In this document: positions 55,801-64,000 of the stretch, piece by piece
Position numbering within the stretch: position 1 is the first letter of the stretch
Layout of the letters: each line of letters begins with the position of its first letter
Assembly: GCF_034059295.1 (NCBI RefSeq)
Contig: NZ_CP139141.1
Coordinates: 372,001-436,000 of the forward strand
Length of the DNA: 64,000 nucleotides
Direction of reading: 5' to 3'
Source of the DNA: Pseudomonas sp. HR96
GTDB lineage: Bacteria; Pseudomonadota; Gammaproteobacteria; Pseudomonadales; Pseudomonadaceae
Translations under genes and position numbers: made by a program
The notes under the pieces: model-generated
Databases searched by the model: none
Told to the model about the DNA's origin: nothing
What the model saw: only the letters and a program-made list of their open reading frames with translations

Positions 55801-56655
55801 ATGCCCATCGCGCAATTGACAAGCCCCCGCCAGCTGGCTGCCCGCATGGAGCGGCCGGGCCTGGTGATCCTGGACTGCCGCTCGTCCCTGGAAGACGGCG
55901 ACTACGGCCAGCGCAGCTATGCCGAGGGGCATATCGAAGGCGCGCATTTCGCCGACCTGGCCCGCGACCTCAGCGCCGAAGTGACCCGTGGCGTCACCGG
56001 TCGCCACCCGCTGCCCCAGCCCGGCCGCTTGTTGGCGCGGTTGCAGGCCTGGGGGGTGAATGCCGACAGCGAGGTGGTGCTTTATGACGACGGCCCCGGC
56101 ATGTACGCCGCCCGCGCCTGGTGGCTGCTGGCCTGGCTGGGCAAGCGCGAGGGCGTGTCCCTGCTCGACGGCGGGCTCAAGGCCTGGCACACCAGCGGCC
56201 TGCCATTGAGCCTGGACCCGCCGGCCAGCGAGCCAGGGCATTTTTCCGGCAAGCCCGATCCGCATATGGTGGTCAGCGCCCAGCAATTGCAGGAGCGCCT
56301 GGGCCAAGGCGATCTGACCTTGCTGGATGCCCGTGCAGTGGCACGCTTTCGCGGCGAGGTCGAGCCGATCGACCCGGTGGCGGGGCACATTCCCGGGGCG
56401 CAGTGCGCGGTGTTCACCGACAACCTGGACGCCGACGGCCGCTTCCTGGCGCCGGAAAAGTTGCGCGAGCGTTTCGCAGCACTGCTGGGCCAGCGGCCGA
56501 TCAGTGAACTGGTGGCCTATTGCGGGTCGGGGGTGACGGCATGCCACAACCTCTTCGCCCTGTGCCTGGCGGGGTATCCGCTGGCGCAGCTGTACGCCGG
56601 GTCGTGGAGCGAGTGGATCACCGACGCGCAGCGGCCGCGGGCGACCGGTGAGTAG
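55801..56655 (+). CDS. sseA: 3-mercaptopyruvate sulfurtransferase
   Basis: A 284-residue protein with two rhodanese domains. The N-terminal, inactive domain has VILDCRSSLEDGDYGQRSYA; the C-terminal, catalytic domain has LLDARAVARFRGEVEPID and the active loop VAYCGSGVTACHN. CGSGV-T is the mercaptopyruvate type, whereas thiosulfate enzymes use CRKGV-T. It transfers sulfur from 3-mercaptopyruvate to thiophilic acceptors. Confidence 0.9.
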   Translation: MPIAQLTSPRQLAARMERPGLVILDCRSSLEDGDYGQRSYAEGHIEGAHFADLARDLSAEVTRGVTGRHPLPQPGRLLARLQAWGVNADSEVVLYDDGPGMYAARAWWLLAWLGKREGVSLLDGGLKAWHTSGLPLSLDPPASEPGHFSGKPDPHMVVSAQQLQERLGQGDLTLLDARAVARFRGEVEPIDPVAGHIPGAQCAVFTDNLDADGRFLAPEKLRERFAALLGQRPISELVAYCGSGVTACHNLFALCLAGYPLAQLYAGSWSEWITDAQRPRATGE

Positions 56656-56667
56656 GCCGGCATCGCT

Positions 56668-56710
56668 GTGGAAGGGGGCTTGGCCCCCAAGAGGCTGCAG
56701 GCCGGCTTGA
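56668..56710. repeat. REP-like element, copy h
   Basis: GTGGAAGGGGGCTTGGCCCC then CAAGAGGCTGCAGGCCGGCT follows the family consensus. It separates the convergent sseA and hydrolase genes. Confidence 0.75.
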
Positions 56711-56712
56711 AC

Positions 56713-57705
56713 CTACCGATGCTCGGCCAGCCACTGCGGAATCCTGCGCTCCAGGTAATACCCCAGTTTCCCCGGCCGCCCATCGACAAACCCCACATGC
56801 CCACCTTTCTCCTGCAGCTCGAAGGTGGTACTGGCCGACAGTTCATTGGCCGTCGGCAGGCTGTGAGGAAACACGAACGGGTCATCCGCCGCCTGGATGA
56901 TCAAGGTGCGGGTCTGGATCTGCGGCAGGAAGTACCGGCTCGACGAGCGCCTATAGTAGTCATGGGCATCGGCGAAGCCGTTCAGCGGGGCGGTGACGGT
57001 GCCGTCGAAGTCCCAGAAATTGCGCAGGTTCTTCAGGGAGCCCAGGGCCGCCAGGCGCGCCAACCCTTCAGTGTGGCCTTCGAGTTCGAAGCGCTCCTGC
57101 TTGTCGCTGATGTAGGCCAGCATCGCGCGCATGAAGTGCGCCTGGTACACCTTGGAAAAGCCCTGAGCAATGCGGTCGGCGCACTGGTCCAGGCGAAAGG
57201 GCACCGACACCGCCACTGCGGCGCGCAACAGGCTGGCCGCGCCGGATTCGCCCAGATGCTTGAGCAGGATGTTGCCCCCCAGTGAGTAGCCCACCGCGTA
57301 CAGCGGCGCTTCGGGGCGCAGACGACGGACATGGCCGATGACCTCGACGAGGTCTTCGGTTGCGCCCGAATGGTAGCTGCGTGGCAACAGGTTCGGCTCG
57401 CCGGAGCAACCGCGCCAGTTGACCGCAACGCTGCCCCAGTCCTGGGCCGCCAAGGCTCTTTGCAGGCCCGCCACATAAGGTGAATTGGACGAGCCGGTCA
57501 GCCCGTGCAGCACCAGCACCAACGGCGCCTCGGGCGCCTGGCTGGCATGCCAGTCGAGGTCGAGGAAGTCGCCGTCGGCCAGCCACAGACGCTCGCGCTG
57601 ACGTTGCAAGTGCACGGTGCGGCGGCCCAGCGGCCCCCACAGGGTTTGCAGGTGCGGGTTGGCCAGGCCGGGTGCCGGGCGAAAAGAGGGTGGCGTGCGC
57701 AGCAA
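56713..57705 (-). CDS. YheT-like alpha/beta hydrolase
   Basis: About 330 residues of the AB-hydrolase group 1 (YheT/ABHD1-3). FRPAPGLANPHLQTLWGPL near the start is the family signature. The oxyanion loop is LVLHGLTGSSNSPY, the nucleophile serine is in AVGYSLGGNILLKHLG, and the acid and base are in QAADDPFVFP and EKGGHVGFVDG. No ATG fits; TTG at 57705, five bases after the rsmD stop, is the best start, although an open frame continues upstream inside rsmD. The substrate is unknown, probably an ester or lipid. Confidence 0.8.
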   Translation of the reverse strand: MLRTPPSFRPAPGLANPHLQTLWGPLGRRTVHLQRQRERLWLADGDFLDLDWHASQAPEAPLVLVLHGLTGSSNSPYVAGLQRALAAQDWGSVAVNWRGCSGEPNLLPRSYHSGATEDLVEVIGHVRRLRPEAPLYAVGYSLGGNILLKHLGESGAASLLRAAVAVSVPFRLDQCADRIAQGFSKVYQAHFMRAMLAYISDKQERFELEGHTEGLARLAALGSLKNLRNFWDFDGTVTAPLNGFADAHDYYRRSSSRYFLPQIQTRTLIIQAADDPFVFPHSLPTANELSASTTFELQEKGGHVGFVDGRPGKLGYYLERRIPQWLAEHR

Positions 57706-57709
57706 GGCT

Positions 57710-58303
57710 TCAGCCGCGCTGCCAGAGAGCGTAATACACCTGCCCGGCCTTCTTCTCCCGATGCAGGCGCCAGCCTGCCGGCAATTGCAGGCTGGAGGGC
57801 GGCGTCTCGCTCTCGGTGTAGATCCAGGCCGCAGGCGCCAGCCAGCCCTTGCTCTCGAGCAGGGCGCAGGTGGCCGGCAACAGATTCTGGTGAAACGGCG
57901 GGTCGAGGAACACCAGGTCGAAGGGCGTCGGCGTCTGGGTCTCGAGGTAGCGCGTGGCATCGCTCTGCAGCAGCTGGCCGACGGTGCAGCGCAGCAGGTC
58001 GAGGTTATGCCGCAGGCTGGCGATGGCTTCGGCGTTGGCATCCAGCGCCAGCGCCATGCTGGCGCCGCGCGACAGTGCCTCCAGGTAGAGGGCGCCACTG
58101 CCGGCGAACGGGTCGAGCACCTTGGCCCCGGCGACATAGGGGGTCAGCCAGTTGAACAGGGTTTCACGGACCCGGTCCGGTGTCGGTCGCAGCCCGGGTG
58201 CCTCGGGGAAGCCCAGTTTGCGACTGCGCCATTCGCCGCCAATGATGCGCAGCTGACCCTGGCCGCCATGGGCACGGGTTTTTACGGGGGAGGTACTGGC
58301 CAT
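57710..58303 (-). CDS. rsmD: 16S rRNA (guanine-N2) methyltransferase RsmD
   Basis: A 197-residue methyltransferase making m2G966 in 16S rRNA. Features are the N-terminal RIIGGEWRSRKLGFP, LRPTPDRVRETLFNWL, the SAM site VLDPFAGSGALYLEAL and the catalytic LVFLDPPFHQN. Its start overlaps the upstream peptidase stop by one base, and the hydrolase gene follows directly. Confidence 0.95.
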   Translation of the reverse strand: MASTSPVKTRAHGGQGQLRIIGGEWRSRKLGFPEAPGLRPTPDRVRETLFNWLTPYVAGAKVLDPFAGSGALYLEALSRGASMALALDANAEAIASLRHNLDLLRCTVGQLLQSDATRYLETQTPTPFDLVFLDPPFHQNLLPATCALLESKGWLAPAAWIYTESETPPSSLQLPAGWRLHREKKAGQVYYALWQRG

Positions 58304-59778
58304 TAGTGCTCCGGAACTGCCATGGGTTGTTCCATGGGCTTGTCGGTGGGGGCCGGCAACGGTTGCTGGGCAACACTTGGGCCGGCGGTAACGATCACCA
58401 GTTTGTCAGCGTCCAGATGCTTGTTCAGCGCAGCCTTGACCTGATCGATGGTCAGGGCCTGGGATTGTTGCATGAAGTCTTCGAGCCAGGTGAGCGGCAA
58501 GTGATAGAAGCCAATCATACCCAATTGGCTAACGATGCCAGCATTGCTCGCGGTGCTCAGCGGAAAGCTGCCGGACAACTCGCGCTTGGCGGCATCCAGC
58601 TCCTGCTGGGTGGGGCCGCTCTGGAGGTAGTCGCGCAGCACGTCCTGGACCAGCTTGAGTGTAGCTTCGCCGAGCTCGGCGCGGGTCTGCAGGCTGATCA
58701 GGAACGGGCCGCGCACCTGCATCGGGGTAAAGCCCGAGTAGATACCGTACGTCAGCCCGCGTTTTTCGCGCACTTCGCTCATCAGCCGGGTACCAAAGCT
58801 GCCACCGCCAAGAATCTGGTTGCCCAGCGACAGCGCGGCGTAATCCGGGTCGTTGCGGTCGATGCCGAGCTCGGCCAGGAGGATCTGGGTCTGCTTGGAC
58901 GGGAAGTCGATATGCGTGGCGCCGGGCTGGGGCGCGACGGGCTGTGCCACGGCGGGCAGTTCGGGCCCCTTGGGCAGCGCCGTGGATATCTGCTCGGCGA
59001 CCGCCTGGGCCTGCTCGCGGGTCAGGTCGCCCACCAGGGCGACGACGGCATTGCCGGAGGCGTAGGCGCGGCGGTGGAAGTCCCGCAGCTGGGCCTGGGT
59101 CAGGCCGGCGATGCTCTTGGCATCGCCGTCGCTGGGATGGGCGTAGGGGTGCTGGCCATACAAGCGTTCATAGAGCGCATTGCCCGCCAGTTTGCCGGGG
59201 TTCTGCTTCTGGAACTCGAAGCTGGCCTGCAGCTGGTTCTTGATGCGTGCCAGCGACGAGGCCGGGAAGGTCGGTTGGCCGAGGACTTCGGCGAACAGCT
59301 TGAGCGCCGGGTCGCGTTTGTCTGGGTCACTGAGGCTGCGCAGCCCGACCACTGCCATGTCGCGGTAGGAGCCGTTGCTGAAGTCGGCGCCCAGACCCTC
59401 GAAGCGGCGGGTAATGGCCTCGACGTCCTGGCCGGCGACACCTTCGTTGAGCATGGCGTTGGTCATCAAGGCGATGCCCGGGTGCTGCCCGTCCTGGCTG
59501 CTGCCGGCGGCGAAGGTCAGGCGCAGGTCGAACATCGGCAATTCATGGGCTTCGACGAACAGCACGCGCGAGCCGGCGCGAGTGGTCCAGCTCTGGATGG
59601 CCAGTTGCCGGCGCACCGGCGCCTTGCCGTCGAGCTCGGCAAGGGTCTGCAGCTGCGGCTTGCCCTCGGCGGCAGGCGTGGCGTCGGCCCAGACGTGGCC
59701 GCTCAGGCACAGGCTGGCAATGCCGGCCACGGCAAGCGTGCGCGTCACGCGGTATTTCAGGCTCATGGGCTCACTCAT
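58303..59778 (-). CDS. M16-family peptidase homologue, non-catalytic subunit
   Basis: A 491-residue M16 (insulinase/processing peptidase-like) protein with an N-terminal signal segment (YRVTRTLAVAGIASLCLSGH). The place of the zinc motif reads SQDGQHPGIALMTNAMLNEG, so HxxEH is absent and the protein is probably inactive. The C-terminal arginine/tyrosine region (VREKRGLTYGIYSGF) is kept, which fits a substrate-holding partner. The ATG at 59778 has AGGAG seven bases upstream and overlaps the active partner's stop by eight bases. Confidence 0.88.
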   Translation of the reverse strand: MSEPMSLKYRVTRTLAVAGIASLCLSGHVWADATPAAEGKPQLQTLAELDGKAPVRRQLAIQSWTTRAGSRVLFVEAHELPMFDLRLTFAAGSSQDGQHPGIALMTNAMLNEGVAGQDVEAITRRFEGLGADFSNGSYRDMAVVGLRSLSDPDKRDPALKLFAEVLGQPTFPASSLARIKNQLQASFEFQKQNPGKLAGNALYERLYGQHPYAHPSDGDAKSIAGLTQAQLRDFHRRAYASGNAVVALVGDLTREQAQAVAEQISTALPKGPELPAVAQPVAPQPGATHIDFPSKQTQILLAELGIDRNDPDYAALSLGNQILGGGSFGTRLMSEVREKRGLTYGIYSGFTPMQVRGPFLISLQTRAELGEATLKLVQDVLRDYLQSGPTQQELDAAKRELSGSFPLSTASNAGIVSQLGMIGFYHLPLTWLEDFMQQSQALTIDQVKAALNKHLDADKLVIVTAGPSVAQQPLPAPTDKPMEQPMAVPEH

Positions 59779-61126
59779 GAGCGGTCTCCTCGGGCAGAAC
59801 ATGGGCGACGCTCAGGCGGTCGCGGGTGAAATAGGTGCGGGCGGCGCTGCGGATGTCGTCCGGGGTCACGCTCTTGAGCTCGTCGAGGTCGCTGTCGATC
59901 AACCGCCAGGACAACCCCACCGACTCCAGCTGGCCAATGGCGGTGGCCTGCTGGCTGATGGAGTCGCGCTCGAAGACCAGCCCGGCGATGACCTGGGCGC
60001 GCACGCGCTCCAGCTCTTCGGCCGACGGCGGGTTGTTCTTCAGGTCGTCGAGCTGCGCCCACAGGCCTTTCTCGACGTCTTCCAGGGTTTTCTTCTTCTG
60101 CGCATTGGGCGTGGCGCTGAGGGTGAACAGCGAGTCGCCGCGGGCATAGGCGTTGTAGCTGACCGAGGCGTTCGACACCAGCTCCTGGCCACGCTCCAGG
60201 CGCGTGGCCAGGCGTGCGCTGTCGCCGCCGTCGAGCAGCGCGCTGATCAGGCGCAGGGCCTGCAGGCCACGCGCATCCTTGGCCGTGGCCAGGCTCGGCA
60301 CGTTGAAGCCGTAGATCAGGCTCGGCAACTGGGTGCGCACGTGCACGTCGATGCGCCGCTCGCCGGGGCCGCTCAGCTCCAGCGGAATCTTCGAAGGTGG
60401 CGTGGCTCGCCGGGCGATCGGGCCGAACCACTGCTCGGCGAGGCGCTTGACCTCGTCCAGGCTGACGTCGCCGACCACCACCAGGGTGGCGTTGTTGGGC
60501 ACGTACCAGGCCTTGTACCAAGCGCGCAGGTCGTCGATCTGCATACGCTCAAGGTCGGCCATCCAGCCGATGGTCGGGGTGTGGTAACCGCTGGCCGGGT
60601 AGGCCATGGCCTTGAAGACTTCATAGGCCTTGGCGCCGGGCTTGTCGTCGGTGCGCATGCGCCGCTCTTCCTTGATCACCTCGATCTCGCGCTTGAACTC
60701 CTCGGCCGGCAACTGCAGGCTCGCCATGCGGTCGGCTTCGAGCTCCAGCGCCACGGGCAGGCGGTCGCGTGCCAGCACTTGGTAGTAGGCGGTGTAGTCG
60801 TCGCTGGTGAAGGCGTTCTCCTGGGCGCCAAGGTCGCGCAGGATGCGTGAGGCCTCGCCGGGGCCAGTCTTGCTGCTGCCTTTGAACATCATGTGCTCGA
60901 GGGCATGGGAAAGGCCGGTCTGGCCGGGGGTCTCGTAGCTGGAACCGACCTTGTACCAGACCTGCGACACCACCACCGGGGCGCGGTGGTCTTCGCGCAC
61001 GATGACCTTGAGGCCGTTGTCCAGGGTGAACTCGTGGGTGGCCTGTGGCTCGGCGGCAAAGGCCATGATCGGCAGGCAAAGCGTGGCCAGGAGCAGGCCG
61101 GCAATGCGGCGGGCTGGAGCATTCAT
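59771..61126 (-). CDS. M16-family zinc metallopeptidase, catalytic subunit
   Basis: A 451-residue periplasmic peptidase. The signal peptide (MNAPARRIAGLLLATLCLP then IMAFA) precedes EPQATHEF. The zinc motif HxxEH is in TGLSHALEHMMFKGS, with the distal glutamate about 76 residues later in LELEADRMASL. It pairs with the inactive homologue downstream, in the manner of mitochondrial processing peptidase subunits. The ATG at 61126 is chosen because it starts the signal peptide. It is divergent from ftsY. Confidence 0.88.
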   Translation of the reverse strand: MNAPARRIAGLLLATLCLPIMAFAAEPQATHEFTLDNGLKVIVREDHRAPVVVSQVWYKVGSSYETPGQTGLSHALEHMMFKGSSKTGPGEASRILRDLGAQENAFTSDDYTAYYQVLARDRLPVALELEADRMASLQLPAEEFKREIEVIKEERRMRTDDKPGAKAYEVFKAMAYPASGYHTPTIGWMADLERMQIDDLRAWYKAWYVPNNATLVVVGDVSLDEVKRLAEQWFGPIARRATPPSKIPLELSGPGERRIDVHVRTQLPSLIYGFNVPSLATAKDARGLQALRLISALLDGGDSARLATRLERGQELVSNASVSYNAYARGDSLFTLSATPNAQKKKTLEDVEKGLWAQLDDLKNNPPSAEELERVRAQVIAGLVFERDSISQQATAIGQLESVGLSWRLIDSDLDELKSVTPDDIRSAARTYFTRDRLSVAHVLPEETAHE

Positions 61127-61365
61127 GGATTTTCGAACCTTGAGGGCGGCCCGCGTGGTCTTAGCGTCGGCGGGCGAGGAGGTGCTAGGATACTGGTCCG
61201 GTTCGCTGGCGACCATGCCTGGCGACCGAGAAAAACCGCAGGTGCTGGATCAAGATGTTGCAGCGCCGCTCGTGAACGAGCCGGGCGCAAAGCAGTCTGT
61301 TCTGCGTATCAGAATTTCCAGAGGCGCCGCATTGGCGCGTCGCTACCGTGAGATAGCCGTCTTCC

Positions 61366-62702
61366 ATGTTTGGTTCCAACGACGACAAAAAGACCCCGGC
61401 CGCGGCTGGTGAAAAGAAAGGCCTGTTCGGCTGGCTGCGCAAAAAGCCGCAAACACCCGTGGACGAGCCATCGCCAGCCCCGCAGGCGCCCGAGCCTGCA
61501 GTCGAGGCCGTGCCGCCTGCCGCGCCGGTCGAGCCAGAGCCGGTCCCAGCGCCGGCGCCAGCCATCAGCCCCGTCCCTCAGCCGGACCCGGCGCCGCACT
61601 CCAACCTGGTGCTGCCGGTGCCTGAAGAACCAGTGGCCCTGGTGCTCGACAGCGAACCGCAGGTGCCACCACCGATCCCGCCGCAGCCACGGGCGGTCGA
61701 GCCGGTGCCGGCGCTGCAGCCGGCTGCACCCTTGCCGCCGGCCGTCGTGGCGCCTGCGCCCGGCAGCGAGACCAAGGCCGGCTTCTTCGCGCGCCTCAAG
61801 CAGGGCCTGTCGAAGACCAGCGCGAGTCTGGGCGAAGGCATGGCCAGCCTGTTCCTGGGCAAGAAAACCATCGACGACGATCTGCTCGACGAGATCGAGA
61901 CGCGCCTGCTGACCGCCGACGTTGGGGTCGAGGCGACCACGCTGATCGTGCAGAACCTGACCCAGAAGGTCGCCCGCAAGCAACTGGCCGATGCCGACGC
62001 CCTGTACAAGTCGTTGCAGGACGAACTGGCGGCGTTGCTGCGCCCGGTCGAGCAGCCGCTGGTGGTGCAGTCGGCCAGCAAACCGTTCGTGATCCTCGTG
62101 GTCGGCGTCAACGGAGCCGGCAAGACCACCACCATCGGCAAGCTGGCCAAGAAGCTGCAGCTGGAGGGCAAGAAGGTCATGCTGGCCGCCGGCGACACCT
62201 TCCGCGCGGCTGCGGTGGAGCAACTGCAGGTGTGGGGCGAGCGCAACAAGATCCCGGTGATCGCCCAGCACACCGGCGCCGATTCGGCTTCGGTGATCTT
62301 CGACGCCGTGCAGGCCGCCAAGGCTCGCGGTATCGACGTGCTGATCGCCGACACGGCCGGCCGCCTGCACACCAAGGACAACCTCATGGAGGAGCTGAAA
62401 AAGGTCCGCCGGGTGATCGGCAAGCTCGACGCCGACGCGCCCCATGAGGTGCTGCTGGTGCTCGACGCCGGCACTGGCCAGAACGCCATCAACCAGGCCA
62501 AGCAATTCAACCAGACCGTGACCCTCACCGGCCTGGCCCTGACCAAGCTCGACGGCACCGCCAAGGGTGGCGTGATCTTCGCCCTGGCCAAGCAGTTCGG
62601 CCTGCCGATCCGCTACATCGGCGTAGGCGAGGGCATCGACGACCTGCGCACCTTCGAAGCCGAACCCTTCGTCCAGGCCCTATTTGCCGAGCGGGAGCGT
62701 CC

Positions 62703-62706
<4 letters not shown>
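61366..62706 (+). CDS. ftsY: Signal recognition particle receptor FtsY
   Basis: A 446-residue SRP GTPase receptor. The first 130 residues form a Pro/Ala-rich A region for membrane contact. The NG domain follows: the N-domain helix bundle ([20 protein letters not shown]), P-loop [17 protein letters not shown], the [11 protein letters not shown] loop, G3 [16 protein letters not shown] and G4 [11 protein letters not shown]. It docks ribosome-SRP complexes at the inner membrane. Its stop overlaps ftsE. Confidence 0.96.
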
Positions 62707-63370
<664 letters not shown>

Positions 63371-63374
<4 letters not shown>

Positions 63375-64000
63375 GTGCGACACGCAGCCCCAAGGTATCC
63401 GATCGAGTGGCGCCCAAGCCGGCCGATCCACAACCGAGCAAGAAGAAAAAAAACAACGACGACGACGGTCCGGACTTCGCCACGCTGTTCCATGCCTGGC
63501 TCGAAAGCCACCGGGCCAGCCTGGTCGACAGCCTGCGGCGCCTCGCCAAGCAACCGATCGGCAGCTTCTTCACCTGCATGGTGATGGCCGTGGCCCTGAG
63601 CCTGCCCATGGGCTTGTCACTGCTGCTCAAGAACGTCGAACGGCTGGGCGGCTCCTGGCAGCGCGCCGCGCAAATCTCCCTGTACCTGCAGATGGACGCC
63701 AGCGACAGCGAAGGCCAGGCCCTGGTCACCCGGGTCAAGGGCTTGTCCGGCGTCGCCGATGCCGAATTCGTCAACAAGACCCAGGCCCTCAGCGAGTTCC
63801 AGCAGCAGTCCGGGCTGGGCGAGGCGCTCAAGGAGTTGCCGGACAACCCGCTCCCAGGCGTGGTCATCGTCACCCCGCTGGAGGTCGACAAGGCCGCCCT
63901 GGAAACTTTGCGCCAACAGCTGGCCGAGTTGCCCAAGGTGCAGCAGGCGCAGTTGGACCTGGTCTGGGTCGAGCGCCTGGCCGCCATCCTCAAGCTCGGC
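63371..64000 (+). CDS. ftsX: Cell-division membrane protein FtsX, N-terminal part
   Basis: The frame starts at ATG 63371, overlapping the ftsE stop, and runs open to the window edge (210 codons, 3' end missing). The cytoplasmic N-terminus is basic and Asn/Asp-rich (PSKKKKNNDDDGPD). One membrane helix (residues about 70-92, FTCMVMAVALSLPMGLSLLL) leads to the periplasmic loop, including ISLYLQMDASDSEGQALVTR. This matches FtsX, which transmits FtsE ATPase activity to the EnvC/hydrolase system. Confidence 0.92.

Noticed and set aside
56713..58137. Long version of the YheT-like hydrolase reaching into rsmD
   Set aside because: Residues before FRPAPGLANPHLQ are Arg/Ala-rich shadow of rsmD. The TTG after the rsmD stop fits the family length.

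Overview
The window is high-GC chromosomal DNA from a fluorescent Pseudomonas, most likely the P. putida group. The evidence is the gene order lsfA-ssuADCBF, spuI/spuBC-spuDEFGH, serA/D-2-hydroxyglutarate dehydrogenase, rpiA/ilvA, rppH-ptsP, lgt-thyA, cadR/cadA, folA, ilvD, mutM, coaD, rsmD and ftsYEX, together with protein lengths and motifs typical of that group. No rRNA, tRNA, CRISPR array, insertion sequence or phage was seen. Most of the window is conserved housekeeping sequence with small accessory patches.

Layout. 1-5900: end of an OprD-family porin, 1-Cys peroxiredoxin LsfA, the alkanesulfonate operon ssuADCBF (ssuE is absent), and a TetR regulator. 5975-16326: polyamine uptake and catabolism. 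spuI faces spuBC and the uptake genes spuDEFGH, and what looks like a decayed spuA lies between spuI and spuB. 16425-19593: a thioredoxin-like protein, an alpha/beta hydrolase, a DUF2059 protein and a 2OG-Fe(II) oxygenase. 19671-27348: serA facing a D-2-hydroxyglutarate dehydrogenase, an FAH-family enzyme, rpiA facing ilvA, a DUF2269 protein, a HAD phosphatase and rppH. 27371-32408: ptsP, an NRDE protein, lgt and thyA. 32412-35780: an orphan hipB/hipS-like pair, then cadR facing cadA. 35790-42319: a phosphonate cluster made of a LysR regulator, a three-gene ABC importer, an FAD oxidoreductase and a PhnZ-like HD diiron oxygenase. 42371-46827: a GTPase/membrane-protein pair, folA and phosphorylcholine phosphatase. 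47148-54814: ilvD, an MgtE-like Mg2+ transporter behind a long leader, an rRNA methyltransferase, an HDOD protein, mutM, a small membrane protein, a ferredoxin and coaD. 55094-64000: a TetR regulator, sseA, a YheT-like hydrolase, rsmD, an M16 peptidase pair, ftsY, ftsE and the start of ftsX.

How the genes work together. SsuABC imports sulfonates and SsuD desulfonates them; LsfA probably protects the cell during sulfur starvation. SpuDEFGH imports polyamines, SpuI/SpuB gamma-glutamylate them and SpuC transaminates them. SerA makes phosphohydroxypyruvate, and its neighbour removes the D-2-hydroxyglutarate that SerA forms. The phosphonate cluster couples uptake to amine oxidation and C-P cleavage.

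The observations most worth follow-up are: a proline-rich leader peptide in the 5' leader of the MgtE-like gene; a spuA remnant between spuI and spuB; a translationally coupled hipB/hipS-like pair with no kinase gene; loss of ssuE; a PhnZ-type oxygenase cluster with no PhnY hydroxylase; and a family of REP-like palindromes that includes a nested 240-bp composite element.
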